Assembly (NCBI GenBank): GCA_044376575.1
Contig: JBILKR010000002.1
Span: forward strand, 62,001-126,000
DNA length: 64,000 bases
Source of the DNA: BA4 sp044376575
GTDB lineage: Bacteria > Bacteroidota > Bacteroidia > CAIKAF01
Direction of reading: 5' to 3'
Shown: in pieces, positions 1 to 8,615 of the stretch
Position numbering within the stretch: the stretch's first letter is position 1
Layout of the letters: the number at the start of each line of letters is the position of its first letter
Notes under the pieces: generated by a model
What the model was told of the DNA's origin: nothing
Databases searched by the model: none
Seen by the model: the letters and a program-made list of their open reading frames with translations, nothing else
Position numbers and translations under genes: made by a program

Positions 1-98
1 AAAATGTATGGCCCTAGTGTAATTCTACTGATAAACAATAATTCTATCAGAATTAAAAGAATAAATAAAAAGATATGTTTAAGTGTATTATAACTCAT
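1..98 (-). CDS. mreD: Rod shape-determining protein MreD, N-terminal fragment
   Basis: Partial gene running off the left edge. An ATG at 98 on the minus strand overlaps the last 11 bases of mreC and opens a frame that stays open to base 1 (32 codons). The visible peptide starts MSYNTLKHIFLFILLILIEL and continues into LGPYI. That is a first hydrophobic helix followed by a short polar stretch, as at the start of MreD. MreD is a small polytopic membrane protein that works with MreC and MreB in the elongation machinery for lateral cell wall growth. The identification rests mainly on position directly after mreC and on hydrophobicity. Too little is present for a domain-level match. Confidence 0.75.
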   Translation of the reverse strand, partial: MSYNTLKHIFLFILLILIELLFISRITLGPYI

Positions 99-930
99 TG
101 GCCTGGTCTTTTACTTTCACACTATCTTCTAATGCTTTCTGCTCTTTTATAAAATTATATTTCACTGCATATACATATCTCAATGCATGAAAATTGGTGG
201 TCAATCTGATTTTTATCACATAATATCCATCATCCGGATTCACTGTAAAACTATCAATAATACCTACAGGAATTCCTTCCGGAAAGATTGAAGAGTACAT
301 TGAAGTTTCTATTGTATCACCTTTAACAATCGGAACATGTGTTGGTATATATTTCAAATACGAATAAGTTGCTGATTTCCCATTCCATTCAAGCGATCCG
401 TAATCTTTTGTTTTTTTTACCTGAACAGAAACCGGTAGCGATGTATTAAGCACCGACATACATACGGCGAACCGATCTGAAACATTACGCACCACCCCGG
501 CAATTCCATTTGGTGAAATGATTGCCATATCGGTTTCGATTCCATCTCTTTTTCCAGCATCAATGGTGAAATAATTTTTATTATTTCTCAAGCTGTTATT
601 TATTACTTTACAGGGGACATAAGAGAATGCTTGTTCGGGTATAGACTTAAATTCTGAAGAGGAATAAAACTTACTTTTGCTATATGCAACCTCAGACCTA
701 AGTCTTGAATTTTCTTCTGCCAACAATTTATTTTCAGCAGACAATTTAAAATAATCAGAAACATCGGAAAACGCAGAGAAAAATGTTCCCGTAATTTCAG
801 CGGTTGCATTATTGAATACTACACGTTGATAGTTATTTCTTCTTACTACAAGTATCAGAGAAATAATTTGAAGAATAATAAATAGGAATACAAAACCAAA
901 TTTACCAATGAGTTTAAACAGGTCTTGCAT
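88..930 (-). CDS. mreC: Rod shape-determining protein MreC
   Basis: 280 residues, the usual MreC length. A single N-terminal membrane helix (about residues 10-30) is followed by a helical stretch (about 55-85, AENKLLAEENSRLRSE) that would form the dimerising coiled coil. A periplasmic beta-rich domain follows with the typical segments NYFTIDAGKRDGIETDMAII and GIAGVV. MreC links the cytoplasmic MreB filament to the transpeptidases of the elongasome. It lies 22 nt downstream of mreB and overlaps mreD, so the three are probably one transcription unit. The start ATG at 930 precedes a normal MQDLFKLIGKFG N-terminus. Family assignment is secure. Confidence 0.96.
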   Translation of the reverse strand: MQDLFKLIGKFGFVFLFIILQIISLILVVRRNNYQRVVFNNATAEITGTFFSAFSDVSDYFKLSAENKLLAEENSRLRSEVAYSKSKFYSSSEFKSIPEQAFSYVPCKVINNSLRNNKNYFTIDAGKRDGIETDMAIISPNGIAGVVRNVSDRFAVCMSVLNTSLPVSVQVKKTKDYGSLEWNGKSATYSYLKYIPTHVPIVKGDTIETSMYSSIFPEGIPVGIIDSFTVNPDDGYYVIKIRLTTNFHALRYVYAVKYNFIKEQKALEDSVKVKDQANEL

Positions 931-952
931 GTAATTTTAAACGGATACTAAA

Positions 953-1975
953 TTATTTAATAAGGAAAGAAAACTTATCAATATTCTTTAATGCAATACC
1001 TGTTCCTCTGGCAACTGCACGTAAAGGATCATCAGCAACATGAACGGGCAATTTGGTTTTCAGACTTACCCTTTTATCAAGTCCTCTTAACAAAGCGCCA
1101 CCTCCGGCAAGATAAATTCCGGTTTTATAAATATCAGCTGCTAATTCAGGTGGGGTCATTTCCAATGCACTCAGAATAGCCGTTTCAATTTTAGCTAACG
1201 TTTTATCTAATGCGTATGCAATTTCCTGATAAGAAACCATAATTTCACGAGGAATACCTGTCATTAAATCTCTTCCATGAACCGCAAAATCAGGTGGTGG
1301 ATTATCTAACTCCTGCATTGCCGCGCCTACTTCAATTTTAATTCTTTCGGCAGTTCTTTCTCCGATAGTGATGTTATGTTGTCTGCGCATGTAATCTTCA
1401 ATATCGTGTGTAAGGTCATCTCCAGCAACACGAATTGATTTATCACATACAATTCCTCCAAGTGCTATAACTGCAATTTCAGAGGTTCCTCCACCGATAT
1501 CAATAATCATGCTTCCATTAGGCTCCTCAACGTCAATTCCAATTCCGATTGCGGCAGCCATTGGTTCATGAATCAGGTAAACTTCTTTCCCTCCGGCGTG
1601 TTCAGCAGAATCCTTAACTGCACGTTTTTCTACTTCAGTAATACCGGAAGGAATACAAATCACCATTTTTAATGATGGTTTGATAATACTTCTTTTGGAA
1701 TGAATTTTCTTAATCATTCCGCGAATCATTTCTTCTGCGGCATAAAAATCAGCGATCACACCATCTTTCAACGGCCTGATGGTTTCAATGTTTGAATGTG
1801 TCTTACCATGCATCAGCAATGCGTCCTTGCCGATAGCAATTACTTTGCCGGTCTTTCTGTCAACCGCAACAATCGAAGGTTCATCAACAACTACTTTATC
1901 ATTATGAATGATTAGTGTGTTTGCTGTTCCTAAGTCAATTGCTATTTCCTGTGTTAAAAAATCGAATAAAGCCAA
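953..1975 (-). CDS. mreB: Rod shape-determining protein MreB (bacterial actin)
   Basis: 340 residues, full length. The actin-fold nucleotide motifs are present: phosphate 1 IDLGTANT (13-20), phosphate 2 DIGGGTSEIA (159-168) and a C-terminal adenosine motif LAGGGALLRGLD. EPMAAAIGIG lies in between, as expected. MreB polymerises under the inner membrane and directs insertion of new peptidoglycan through MreC and MreD. It is the first mre gene after purH, separated from it by 128 nt that hold their own promoter-like element (2039-2046) and a hairpin. The N-terminus MALFDFLTQEIAIDLG matches the expected start, so the ATG at 1975 is chosen. Confidence 0.97.
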   Translation of the reverse strand: MALFDFLTQEIAIDLGTANTLIIHNDKVVVDEPSIVAVDRKTGKVIAIGKDALLMHGKTHSNIETIRPLKDGVIADFYAAEEMIRGMIKKIHSKRSIIKPSLKMVICIPSGITEVEKRAVKDSAEHAGGKEVYLIHEPMAAAIGIGIDVEEPNGSMIIDIGGGTSEIAVIALGGIVCDKSIRVAGDDLTHDIEDYMRRQHNITIGERTAERIKIEVGAAMQELDNPPPDFAVHGRDLMTGIPREIMVSYQEIAYALDKTLAKIETAILSALEMTPPELAADIYKTGIYLAGGGALLRGLDKRVSLKTKLPVHVADDPLRAVARGTGIALKNIDKFSFLIK

Positions 1976-2012
1976 CGTAAAAAATATTTTAAATGTTCAT
2001 GTTTTCAATTGA

Positions 2013-2032
2013 ATAGAGTAGCATTACTCTAT
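2013..2032 (-). other. Hairpin in the mreB leader
   Basis: Perfect inverted repeat ATAGAGTA-GCAT-TACTCTAT (8-bp stem, 4-nt loop). With a two-base bulge the pairing extends to 2011-2036. It lies between the promoter-like element at 2039-2046 and the mreB start, so the transcript would begin at or just before this hairpin. It has no U-tract, so it is unlikely to be an intrinsic terminator. Function unknown; it may stabilise the 5' end of the mre transcript. Confidence 0.4.
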
Positions 2033-2038
2033 ATTCTA

Positions 2039-2046
2039 CAAATCTA
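2039..2046 (-). promoter_or_regulatory. -7 promoter element for mreB
   Basis: Reads TAGATTTG on the minus strand, an exact match to the Bacteroidota -7 consensus TAnnTTTG, 63 nt upstream of the mreB start. No clear -33 TTG is seen at the right distance. It suggests mreBCD can be transcribed apart from purH. Exact matches occur by chance about once per 1.5 kb in sequence this AT-rich, so support is moderate. Confidence 0.45.
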
Positions 2047-2103
2047 AAAAATATTCAAGTATAAAATGGAACCTGAATAAAATTTTTATTGTTATTCAAC
2101 ATC

Positions 2104-3624
2104 TCAATGTCTAAAATGTCGAACCCCGGTCATTACCATAGATTGTCCGTTTCTATTTGCTGCGTCCACGGAGTCCTGATCTTTAATACTTCCTCCCGGC
2201 TGTGCAATGGCTATAATGCCTGCCTCATTTGCTATTTCAACGCAATCAGGAAATGGGAAAAAGGCATCTGAAGCCATCACGGATCCTCGCAAATCAAATC
2301 CAAATTCATTCGCTTTAGAAATGGCATGTCGCAGCGCATCAACCCTTGAAGTCATACCACAACCCATCCCTATCAACTGTTGATTTTTAACTAATGCTAT
2401 TCCATTTGACTTCAAATGCTTCACTGCTTTAATGGCAAATTCCAGGTCAGTGAGTTCCGACTCATTCGGTGTTCTTTCAGTAACTGATGTAAAGGTTGAC
2501 CGTGTTTCAGCCGTTGGATCGCAATCCTGCTGTATAATTCCGTTCAAAATAGTTTTAAATTGAGTGCTGCGTTGAATGGATGATTTTAACTTGATAAGAA
2601 TGCGATTTTTCTTTTGTTTTAAAATATCAAGGGCTTTCTCCTCAAAATCAGGTGCAATCAATATCTCAAAGAACAGGCTATTCATAGACTGTGCCGCCGT
2701 TTCATCTATTGTTCTATTTGCAACAATTACGCCTCCGAAAGCTGAAACAGGATCACATGCCAGCGCAGCATGATATGCCTGAGTAATATCTTTTCCTGTT
2801 GACAATCCACAAGAATTGGTATGCTTAATAATTGCAACTGTTGGCTCAGCAAACTCATCAATTAATTGTAGAGCTGCATCGGCATCTACCATATTGTTAT
2901 AGGAAAGTTCTTTCCCGTTCAACACTTCAAATATTTGATTAAGATCACCAAAAAACGATGCTTTTTGATGGGGATTTTCGCCATATCTCAGCGAACGCGA
3001 TGGCAAATGAGAAAATGAAATAGATTGATCGTCTGCAGAAAAATATTGATGAATCTGTGCATCATACATCGAACTGGTTTTAAATGCACGATTAGCAAAA
3101 GATTTTCTTTCCTCAATAGAAGTTTCACCCTGTTTTTCATTCAGCAAATTCAACAAGGGTTCATAGTCATTTTTTGAAGACACAATGAGCGTATGCCTGA
3201 AATTTTTTGCAGCTGCACGAATCAGCGATATACCTCCAATATCAATCTTTTCAATGATTTCATCTTCACTTTTACCTTGCCTTACGGTTTCAGCAAAAGG
3301 ATATAAATCAACAATTACTAAATCTATGGACGGTATCTGATATTTTTCCTGTTCTTCCCTGTCTTGATCCAGGTCTCTTCTATATAATATTCCGCCAAAT
3401 ATTTTGGGGTGTAATGTTTTCACTCTTCCCCCAAAAATGGAAGGATAATCAGTAATTTGCTCCACTGGAACAGATGGGATACCAAGATTTTCTATAAACT
3501 TTTGAGTTCCTCCTGTTGAGATTAACTGGACATTACATGCATGTAATTTTTTTACAATAGGCTCCAATCCTTCCTTGTCAAATACAGATATCAGGGCTGA
3601 AGAAATTTTCACGGGATAATTCAT
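2104..3624 (-). CDS. purH: Bifunctional AICAR formyltransferase / IMP cyclohydrolase
   Basis: 506 residues. Catalyses the last two steps of de novo purine synthesis, AICAR to FAICAR (10-formyl-THF dependent) and FAICAR to IMP. The N-terminal MGS-like cyclohydrolase domain is recognisable by STGGT (about 37-41) and GGRVKTLHPKIFGGIL (about 65-80). The C-terminal transformylase domain has RYGENPHQ (about 212) and KHTNSCG (about 265), whose Lys-His pair is the catalytic pair of the family, and ends AFFPFPD...IAQPGGSIKDQDS. It is transcribed away from the MacB-like permease across a 131-nt divergent intergenic region. purH directly before mreB is a common Bacteroidota arrangement. The frame is intact and the call is secure. 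Confidence 0.97.
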   Translation of the reverse strand: MNYPVKISSALISVFDKEGLEPIVKKLHACNVQLISTGGTQKFIENLGIPSVPVEQITDYPSIFGGRVKTLHPKIFGGILYRRDLDQDREEQEKYQIPSIDLVIVDLYPFAETVRQGKSEDEIIEKIDIGGISLIRAAAKNFRHTLIVSSKNDYEPLLNLLNEKQGETSIEERKSFANRAFKTSSMYDAQIHQYFSADDQSISFSHLPSRSLRYGENPHQKASFFGDLNQIFEVLNGKELSYNNMVDADAALQLIDEFAEPTVAIIKHTNSCGLSTGKDITQAYHAALACDPVSAFGGVIVANRTIDETAAQSMNSLFFEILIAPDFEEKALDILKQKKNRILIKLKSSIQRSTQFKTILNGIIQQDCDPTAETRSTFTSVTERTPNESELTDLEFAIKAVKHLKSNGIALVKNQQLIGMGCGMTSRVDALRHAISKANEFGFDLRGSVMASDAFFPFPDCVEIANEAGIIAIAQPGGSIKDQDSVDAANRNGQSMVMTGVRHFRH

Positions 3625-3755
3625 GAGGGATTAATACTATTTATGATTTATAAATAATTGACTTTGTGTGTTTTAGTTTTAAAGAGTGATTGAAGCAAAG
3701 ATGACAAAAAATAAGACGCATTTAATCCATACTTTTACACCAAATATCAACAATC

Positions 3756-4988
3756 ATGGTTTTGCTGGAAAGCATATTATTCGCCTTTCATTCTCTTGTT
3801 GCTAATCGGTTGCGAACTTTGCTATCATTAATGGGAGTTGTGATTGGAATATTTGTGATTATCTTAATACTAGCGGCTGTTGATTCTTTAAAAAAAGATG
3901 TAAACGAAAGCATTTCTTCGCTGGGCGACGATGTGGTGTTCATCCATAAATGGTCGTGGGAAGGTGGGATGGATTATCCATGGTGGAAATATATGTTACG
4001 GCCACAACCTACTGTTGAAGAGATGGAACAGGTAATCAAACAAAGCGAACTTACAGAAGCCGCATCATACAGAACCGTTGCCAACAGACCCATCAAATAC
4101 AAAAACAATAATATTCCGAGTGCTGAAATTAATGGCGTAGGAGACTATTTTGAGCAGGTGCAAAGTATTGAGGTTTCCAAAGGTCGATTCTTTTCTGAAA
4201 ATGAAATTCGTTCAGGCAGAAACGTGGCTGTGTTGGGACATGATATTTATGATGGCTTGTTTGGCCTTGAAGATGTGATTGGAAAAAACATAAAAATTGC
4301 CGGTAAAAATTTTGAGGTGATTGGCATGCTAAAAAAAGAAGGCGAAAGTTTAATCGGCAGTGGTACCGACGAACGTGTATATATTCCATATATCGCCATT
4401 CGTTCTATTGCTGACATGAATAACTGGAGAGTACATAAAGAAATACTTGTCAAAAAAAAGGAGAATACCACCAATGCTGAATTGAAAGATGAATTGACTG
4501 GTATTATGCGTTCGTTGCGTAAATTAAAACCGGGAGAGGAAAATGATTTTTCATTAAATGAAGCAAGTATTCTTGCAAAAGAAACAGCAAACATCACCAG
4601 TATTTTAAATATTGTAGGTTGGGTAATTGGCCTGTTAGCCATATTTGTTGGAGGCTTTGGGATTTCAAATATCATGTTTGTTTCCGTAAAAGAAAGAACC
4701 AACCTGATTGGAATACAAAAAGCGCTGGGCGCAAGAAAATCATTTATTCTGTTACAGTTTCTTGTAGAGTCACTTGTATTATCATTGATTGGCGGACTAC
4801 TCGGATTGTTTTTGGTATTTATTTCATCATTAGTAGTTCAATCTATTTCAAGCTTTAATTTGGTATTATCATTCAGCAATATTATGACAGGAATTGTAAT
4901 CTCAGGAATCGTTGGACTAATCTCAGGAATAGTTCCTGCTTATTCGGCGGCACAACTTGATCCTGTAGAAGCCATCCGGTCAAAATAA
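3756..4988 (+). CDS. MacB/FtsX-type ABC transporter permease
   Basis: 410 residues. The layout is the MacB type: one N-terminal membrane helix (about 18-42, within LSLMGVVIGIFVIILIL), a large extracytoplasmic MacB_PCD-like domain (about 43-275), then three C-terminal helices of the FtsX-like permease domain (about 283-305, 330-360, 375-400) and the usual terminal motif PAYSAAQLDPVEAIRS. Such proteins are mechanotransducing permeases for lipoprotein release, antimicrobial efflux or peptide export, and need a partner ATPase. No ATPase gene is adjacent, so the partner and substrate cannot be inferred. It is followed 22 nt later by the yraN-like gene on the same strand. Confidence 0.9.
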   Translation: MVLLESILFAFHSLVANRLRTLLSLMGVVIGIFVIILILAAVDSLKKDVNESISSLGDDVVFIHKWSWEGGMDYPWWKYMLRPQPTVEEMEQVIKQSELTEAASYRTVANRPIKYKNNNIPSAEINGVGDYFEQVQSIEVSKGRFFSENEIRSGRNVAVLGHDIYDGLFGLEDVIGKNIKIAGKNFEVIGMLKKEGESLIGSGTDERVYIPYIAIRSIADMNNWRVHKEILVKKKENTTNAELKDELTGIMRSLRKLKPGEENDFSLNEASILAKETANITSILNIVGWVIGLLAIFVGGFGISNIMFVSVKERTNLIGIQKALGARKSFILLQFLVESLVLSLIGGLLGLFLVFISSLVVQSISSFNLVLSFSNIMTGIVISGIVGLISGIVPAYSAAQLDPVEAIRSK

Positions 4989-5010
4989 ATCAATCCCACA
5001 CCAACCTAAC

Positions 5011-5364
5011 ATGAATCAGACCTTAGGAAAAAGAGGAGAAGCCATGGCTTGCGAATATCTGATCAACATCGGATATGAGATTTTACATAAAAACTGGAGA
5101 AGCAGAAATAAAGAAATAGATATCATTGCAAAAGATCATGATACAATTGTTATCGTTGAAGTAAAAACGAGAAAAAACATGACTGACGGCTATCCGCACG
5201 AACGTATTGACGAAAAAAAACAACTTGATTTAATCTCTGCCGCAGATGATTTTATCAGAAAAAATGAAATTGAATTAGAAGTACGTTTTGATGTGATTAA
5301 TGTGATTATCTTTCCTGAAACTCAAGAATTAGAACATATTCCTGATGCTTTTTCCACATTTTGA
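5011..5364 (+). CDS. YraN family (UPF0102) endonuclease-fold protein
   Basis: 117 residues, the normal family length. The restriction-endonuclease-like core is visible: GKRGEAMACEYLINIGYEIL, then NWRSRNKEIDIIAKD and IVIVEVKTRKN. These supply the E, D and ExK residues of a PD-(D/E)xK fold. The biochemical role of YraN proteins is not established; a DNA recombination or repair function has been suggested from the fold. The ATG at 5011 gives MNQTLGKRGE, the usual N-terminus. Probably co-transcribed with the upstream permease gene. Confidence 0.92.
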   Translation: MNQTLGKRGEAMACEYLINIGYEILHKNWRSRNKEIDIIAKDHDTIVIVEVKTRKNMTDGYPHERIDEKKQLDLISAADDFIRKNEIELEVRFDVINVIIFPETQELEHIPDAFSTF

Positions 5365-5367
5365 TTG

Positions 5368-5375
5368 TAGATTTG
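5368..5375 (+). promoter_or_regulatory. -7 promoter element for the pseudouridine synthase gene
   Basis: TAGATTTG, an exact match to TAnnTTTG, placed 20 nt before the ATG at 5396 and just after the yraN-like stop codon. The position fits a short 5' leader. No good -33 TTG is visible. Confidence 0.45.
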
Positions 5376-5395
5376 CAAAACAATAAATATTTAAC

Positions 5396-6982
5396 ATGAT
5401 GAGAAATCAGCGTACATCCGGACCGAAAAAATCTACCGGGTTCAATGAAAAAAATTCTTCACCTGAAAAGGCAAAAGCATTTCGTTCTAGAAGAAGTAAA
5501 GACAAGTATGAAAAACCATACAAACGTGTAACAGAAAAAGACGACGAAAGAGAAAAGGCATATCTCCTATCTAAGAAAAAAGATGACAGGCCGGGAAGAT
5601 ATGGTGAAAAGAAAAAATCTCTTTCAACTAATTCATCTGAAAAAGAGGGATTCACAAGTAAAAAATTCCATAAATCAGATAGCGGATTCAAAAAAACCAA
5701 TAATCGTTTCACTGAAAAATCAGATGAAAAGTCGTTTCGTAAATCTGACGATAAGCCTTTCCGTAAATCTGATGAGAAGTCGTTTCGGAAATCTGACGAT
5801 AGGCCTTTCCGTAAATCAGATGAGAAATCATTTAGGAAATCAGACGACAAACCATTCCGTAAATCAGATGAGAAATCATTTAGAAAATCAGACGACAAAC
5901 CATTCCGTAAATCAGATGAGAAATCATTTAGAAAATCAGACGACAAACCATTCCGTAAATCAGATGAGAAGTCGTTTCGAAAATCTGACGATAGGCCTTT
6001 CCGTAAATCTGATGAGAAGTCGTTTCGGAAATCTGACGATAGGCCATTCCGTAAATCAGATGAGAAATCATTTAGAAAATCAGACGACAAGACATTCCGA
6101 AAATCAGATGAAAAATCATTTAAGAAATCAGACGATAAGCCATTTCGCAAATCAGATGAAAAATCTTATGATAAAAAAGGGTATTCATCTTATAAAAAAC
6201 CTGTAAAATCTTCTTTTAAAAAATCATTCAAACCATTATCTAACGATAATAATAAGGAAGATTTGAATGAAAAAGGGAGTACCACACGACTTAATAAATA
6301 TATTGCCAATGCCGGATTTTGCTCCAGACGCGAAGCAGACACCTATATAGAAACAGGAGTGGTTACTGTTAACGGCAAAATAATTACAGAACTGGGATAC
6401 AAAATTAAACCGGGTGATAAAGTATTGTTTGGTGATAAACCTGTAATCGGCGAAAAGCCCGTATATATTTTACTCAACAAACCGAAAGATTATATCACTA
6501 CTTCAAAAGATCCACAAAACAGAAGAACAGTTTTTGATCTCATTTCAAATGTAAAAGAGCGTGTTTTTGCAGTAGGAAGACTGGATAGAAATACTACAGG
6601 ATTATTGCTTCTCACCAATGATGGAGAACTTGCAGATAAGCTCATGCATCCACGTAAAAAAATTCTAAAAATTTATCACGTAGAATTAGATAAAAAATTA
6701 TCTCAAAAAGATCTTGAGGCACTCACAGATGGTATAGAACTGGAAGACGGATTTTTCAAACCGGATGAAGTTTCATTTGTAGATAATCAGGATAAAAAGC
6801 ACGTTGGAATAGAAATTCATTCTGGCAGAAATCGTATTGTTCGAAGATTATTTGAAGAACTCGGATATAACGTAATTAAATTGGACCGCGTTTTTTATGC
6901 AGGCCTCACAAAGAAAGGGTTGTCTAGGGGTGACTGGAGAAATCTGGAAACCAGAGAAGTCGGAATGTTAAAAATGCTCTGA
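5396..6982 (+). CDS. RsuA/RluB-family pseudouridine synthase with long repetitive N-terminus
   Basis: 528 residues, about twice the size of a minimal RsuA/RluB enzyme. Residues 1-300 are highly charged (Lys, Arg, Ser, Asp) and predicted disordered. They include 19 tandem 8-residue units of the form KSD[ED][KR][SP]F[RK] (108-259). An S4 RNA-binding domain follows at about 300-345 (TRLNKYIANAGFCSRREADT), then the synthase domain with the catalytic motif GRLDRNTTGLLLLTNDG; the nucleophilic Asp is residue 397. The C-terminal domain ends with GRNRIVRRLFEELGYNVIKL. It should isomerise a uridine in 23S (RluB/RluE-like) or 16S rRNA; the exact site cannot be told. Bacteroidota RluB-like proteins often have a basic N-terminal extension, but this octad array is unusually regular. 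ATG 5396 and 5399 are equally possible starts. Confidence 0.93.
   Translation: MMRNQRTSGPKKSTGFNEKNSSPEKAKAFRSRRSKDKYEKPYKRVTEKDDEREKAYLLSKKKDDRPGRYGEKKKSLSTNSSEKEGFTSKKFHKSDSGFKKTNNRFTEKSDEKSFRKSDDKPFRKSDEKSFRKSDDRPFRKSDEKSFRKSDDKPFRKSDEKSFRKSDDKPFRKSDEKSFRKSDDKPFRKSDEKSFRKSDDRPFRKSDEKSFRKSDDRPFRKSDEKSFRKSDDKTFRKSDEKSFKKSDDKPFRKSDEKSYDKKGYSSYKKPVKSSFKKSFKPLSNDNNKEDLNEKGSTTRLNKYIANAGFCSRREADTYIETGVVTVNGKIITELGYKIKPGDKVLFGDKPVIGEKPVYILLNKPKDYITTSKDPQNRRTVFDLISNVKERVFAVGRLDRNTTGLLLLTNDGELADKLMHPRKKILKIYHVELDKKLSQKDLEALTDGIELEDGFFKPDEVSFVDNQDKKHVGIEIHSGRNRIVRRLFEELGYNVIKLDRVFYAGLTKKGLSRGDWRNLETREVGMLKML
5717..6172 (+). repeat. Coding tandem repeat, 24-bp units in 48-bp pairs (19 units)
   Basis: In-frame array inside the pseudouridine synthase gene. 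Units alternate between KSDEKSFR and KSDD[KR]PFR, giving a 48-bp higher-order period. Several 48-bp blocks around 5815-5990 are identical or nearly so (aaatcagatgagaaatcatt recurs). That indicates recent expansion by slippage or unequal exchange. The array is a multiple of three and leaves the frame open. Low-complexity DNA like this also produces long meaningless open frames on the opposite strand. Confidence 0.97.
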
Positions 6983-7009
6983 TCATTTACGCATTCATTT
7001 CTTTCTGAA

Positions 7010-8551
7010 ATGGGAATTATTGGTCCATTAATAAAACAGGCGTTAATTTTAAGAAACACTGTGAATAAGGTGAAAAAGAAAAAAACACCTGAATCTACAC
7101 AGCGCAGAACTCTATTGAAATTACTGAAAAAAGCACGCAATACTCAATTCGGGAATGCATATCAATTTGATGTAATCATCAATGCAAAAGAACCGGAAAA
7201 ACTCTTTCAGCAGTATGTTCCTATTTATGATTATACCCAAATTTTTAATGATTGGTGGCATCTCTCCCTGAAAGGAGAATCGAATATTTGCTGGCCGGGG
7301 AAAACCAATTACTTTGCTTTGAGTTCAGGAACTTCAGGAGCCGCAAGCAAGCACATTCCGGTTACGCAATCGATGCTTCGATCAATGAAAAAAACAGGTG
7401 TACGTCAAATCTTATCACTTGTTGACTATGGATTTCCTGAAGAATACTTTACCAAAGGTGTACTTGTGTTGGGCGGATCAACAGATCTAGTAAACATGGG
7501 TAAATATTATCAGGGAGACCTGAGCGGAATTAATCAGGCTAAAATGCCATTCTGGACACAGCCATATTATAAACCAGGAAAAAAAATTGCACGTCAGCGC
7601 GACTGGAACAAGAAAATTGAAGAGATTGCCATCAATGCACCCAAATGGGATATTGCAATGATTACAGGAATACCGGCATGGAATCAGCTTGTACTTGAGC
7701 GCATCATTGAGATGCACAACCTTAAACACATTCATGAAATCTGGCCGAATCTTGAAGTATTTATTTACGGTGGTGTTGCCTTTGAACCCTATGAAAAAAG
7801 TTTTAATAAATTACTTGGAAGACCTATACATTACATAGAAACCTATCTTGCATCAGAAGGGTTTATCGCCTACCAAAGCAGAAAAGAATCAAAAGGGATG
7901 GAACTGGTATTGAATAACGGAATATTTATGGAGTTCATTCCTTTCAATGAAACTAATTTTAATAATGATGGCTCATTAAAATACAATCCTGAAAGTTTGC
8001 TGATCAATGAAGTTGAAGAAGGAAAAGATTATGCCATCATTTTATCTACAAATGCAGGAGCGTGGAGATACCTGATCGGTGATACTATTCGCTTTACGTC
8101 CATTAAAAATAATGAAGTAGTAATTACTGGACGTACAAAACATTTCCTGAGTTTATGTGGTGAACACCTTTCAACGGAAAATATGAATCAAGCAGTCAAA
8201 AAAATAAGCGAAGATTTCAATTTGTCTATCAATGAGTTTACTGTTTGTGGCATACAATCCGGATCGTTATTTGGACATCACTGGTATATTGGTGTTGACA
8301 ATACCAACAATATTTCAAACGAAAAAATCACACAACAACTCGATCAGGTCTTGAAAGAATTGAATGATGATTATGCTGTTGAAAGGAATCATGCATTAAA
8401 AGAAATTCGAGTCACTACTTTACCTTCAGAATATTTTTATCAATGGATGGAGAAAAAAGGGAAGCTTGGGGCACAGCATAAATTCCCAAGAGTTCTGAAT
8501 CCAGAACAAATGGAAGAATGGAACACTTTTCTAAATAATTTCACAAAATAA
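7010..8551 (+). CDS. GH3-like acyl-adenylate-forming protein
   Basis: 513 residues matching the plant GH3 / auxin-responsive promoter family fold, which belongs to the ANL adenylating superfamily. The N-terminal phosphate-binding motif is FALSSGTSGAASKHIPVT (SSGTSG at 105-110). The centre has YIETYLASEGFIAYQ and the adenylate-binding end of the large domain has WRYLIGDTIRFT; the small C-terminal domain is present. Plant GH3 enzymes couple acyl acids such as jasmonate or IAA to amino acids through acyl-AMP. Bacterial members are widespread in Bacteroidota but their substrates are mostly unknown, so an amidotransferase or ligase role is inference. It lies 27 nt after the pseudouridine synthase gene and may be read with it. 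Confidence 0.9.
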   Translation: MGIIGPLIKQALILRNTVNKVKKKKTPESTQRRTLLKLLKKARNTQFGNAYQFDVIINAKEPEKLFQQYVPIYDYTQIFNDWWHLSLKGESNICWPGKTNYFALSSGTSGAASKHIPVTQSMLRSMKKTGVRQILSLVDYGFPEEYFTKGVLVLGGSTDLVNMGKYYQGDLSGINQAKMPFWTQPYYKPGKKIARQRDWNKKIEEIAINAPKWDIAMITGIPAWNQLVLERIIEMHNLKHIHEIWPNLEVFIYGGVAFEPYEKSFNKLLGRPIHYIETYLASEGFIAYQSRKESKGMELVLNNGIFMEFIPFNETNFNNDGSLKYNPESLLINEVEEGKDYAIILSTNAGAWRYLIGDTIRFTSIKNNEVVITGRTKHFLSLCGEHLSTENMNQAVKKISEDFNLSINEFTVCGIQSGSLFGHHWYIGVDNTNNISNEKITQQLDQVLKELNDDYAVERNHALKEIRVTTLPSEYFYQWMEKKGKLGAQHKFPRVLNPEQMEEWNTFLNNFTK

Positions 8552-8615
8552 AGACCTGAATTTTCACCTCTCTATTTCCCATTTAATTTATTAACTTTAT
8601 CATGATAGATGTGAT

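Noticed and set aside
5407..6150. Long open frame (247 codons) on the minus strand opposite the repeat array
   Set aside because: It is a by-product of the low-complexity octad repeat; the peptide is a meaningless SDFRNDFSSDLRN-type repeat with no start signal or family match, while the plus-strand frame has S4 and synthase domains.
5717..6172. CRISPR-like array
   Set aside because: Units are in-frame, contiguous and without unique spacers; it is a coding tandem repeat. The same applies to the 216-bp and 189-bp arrays.
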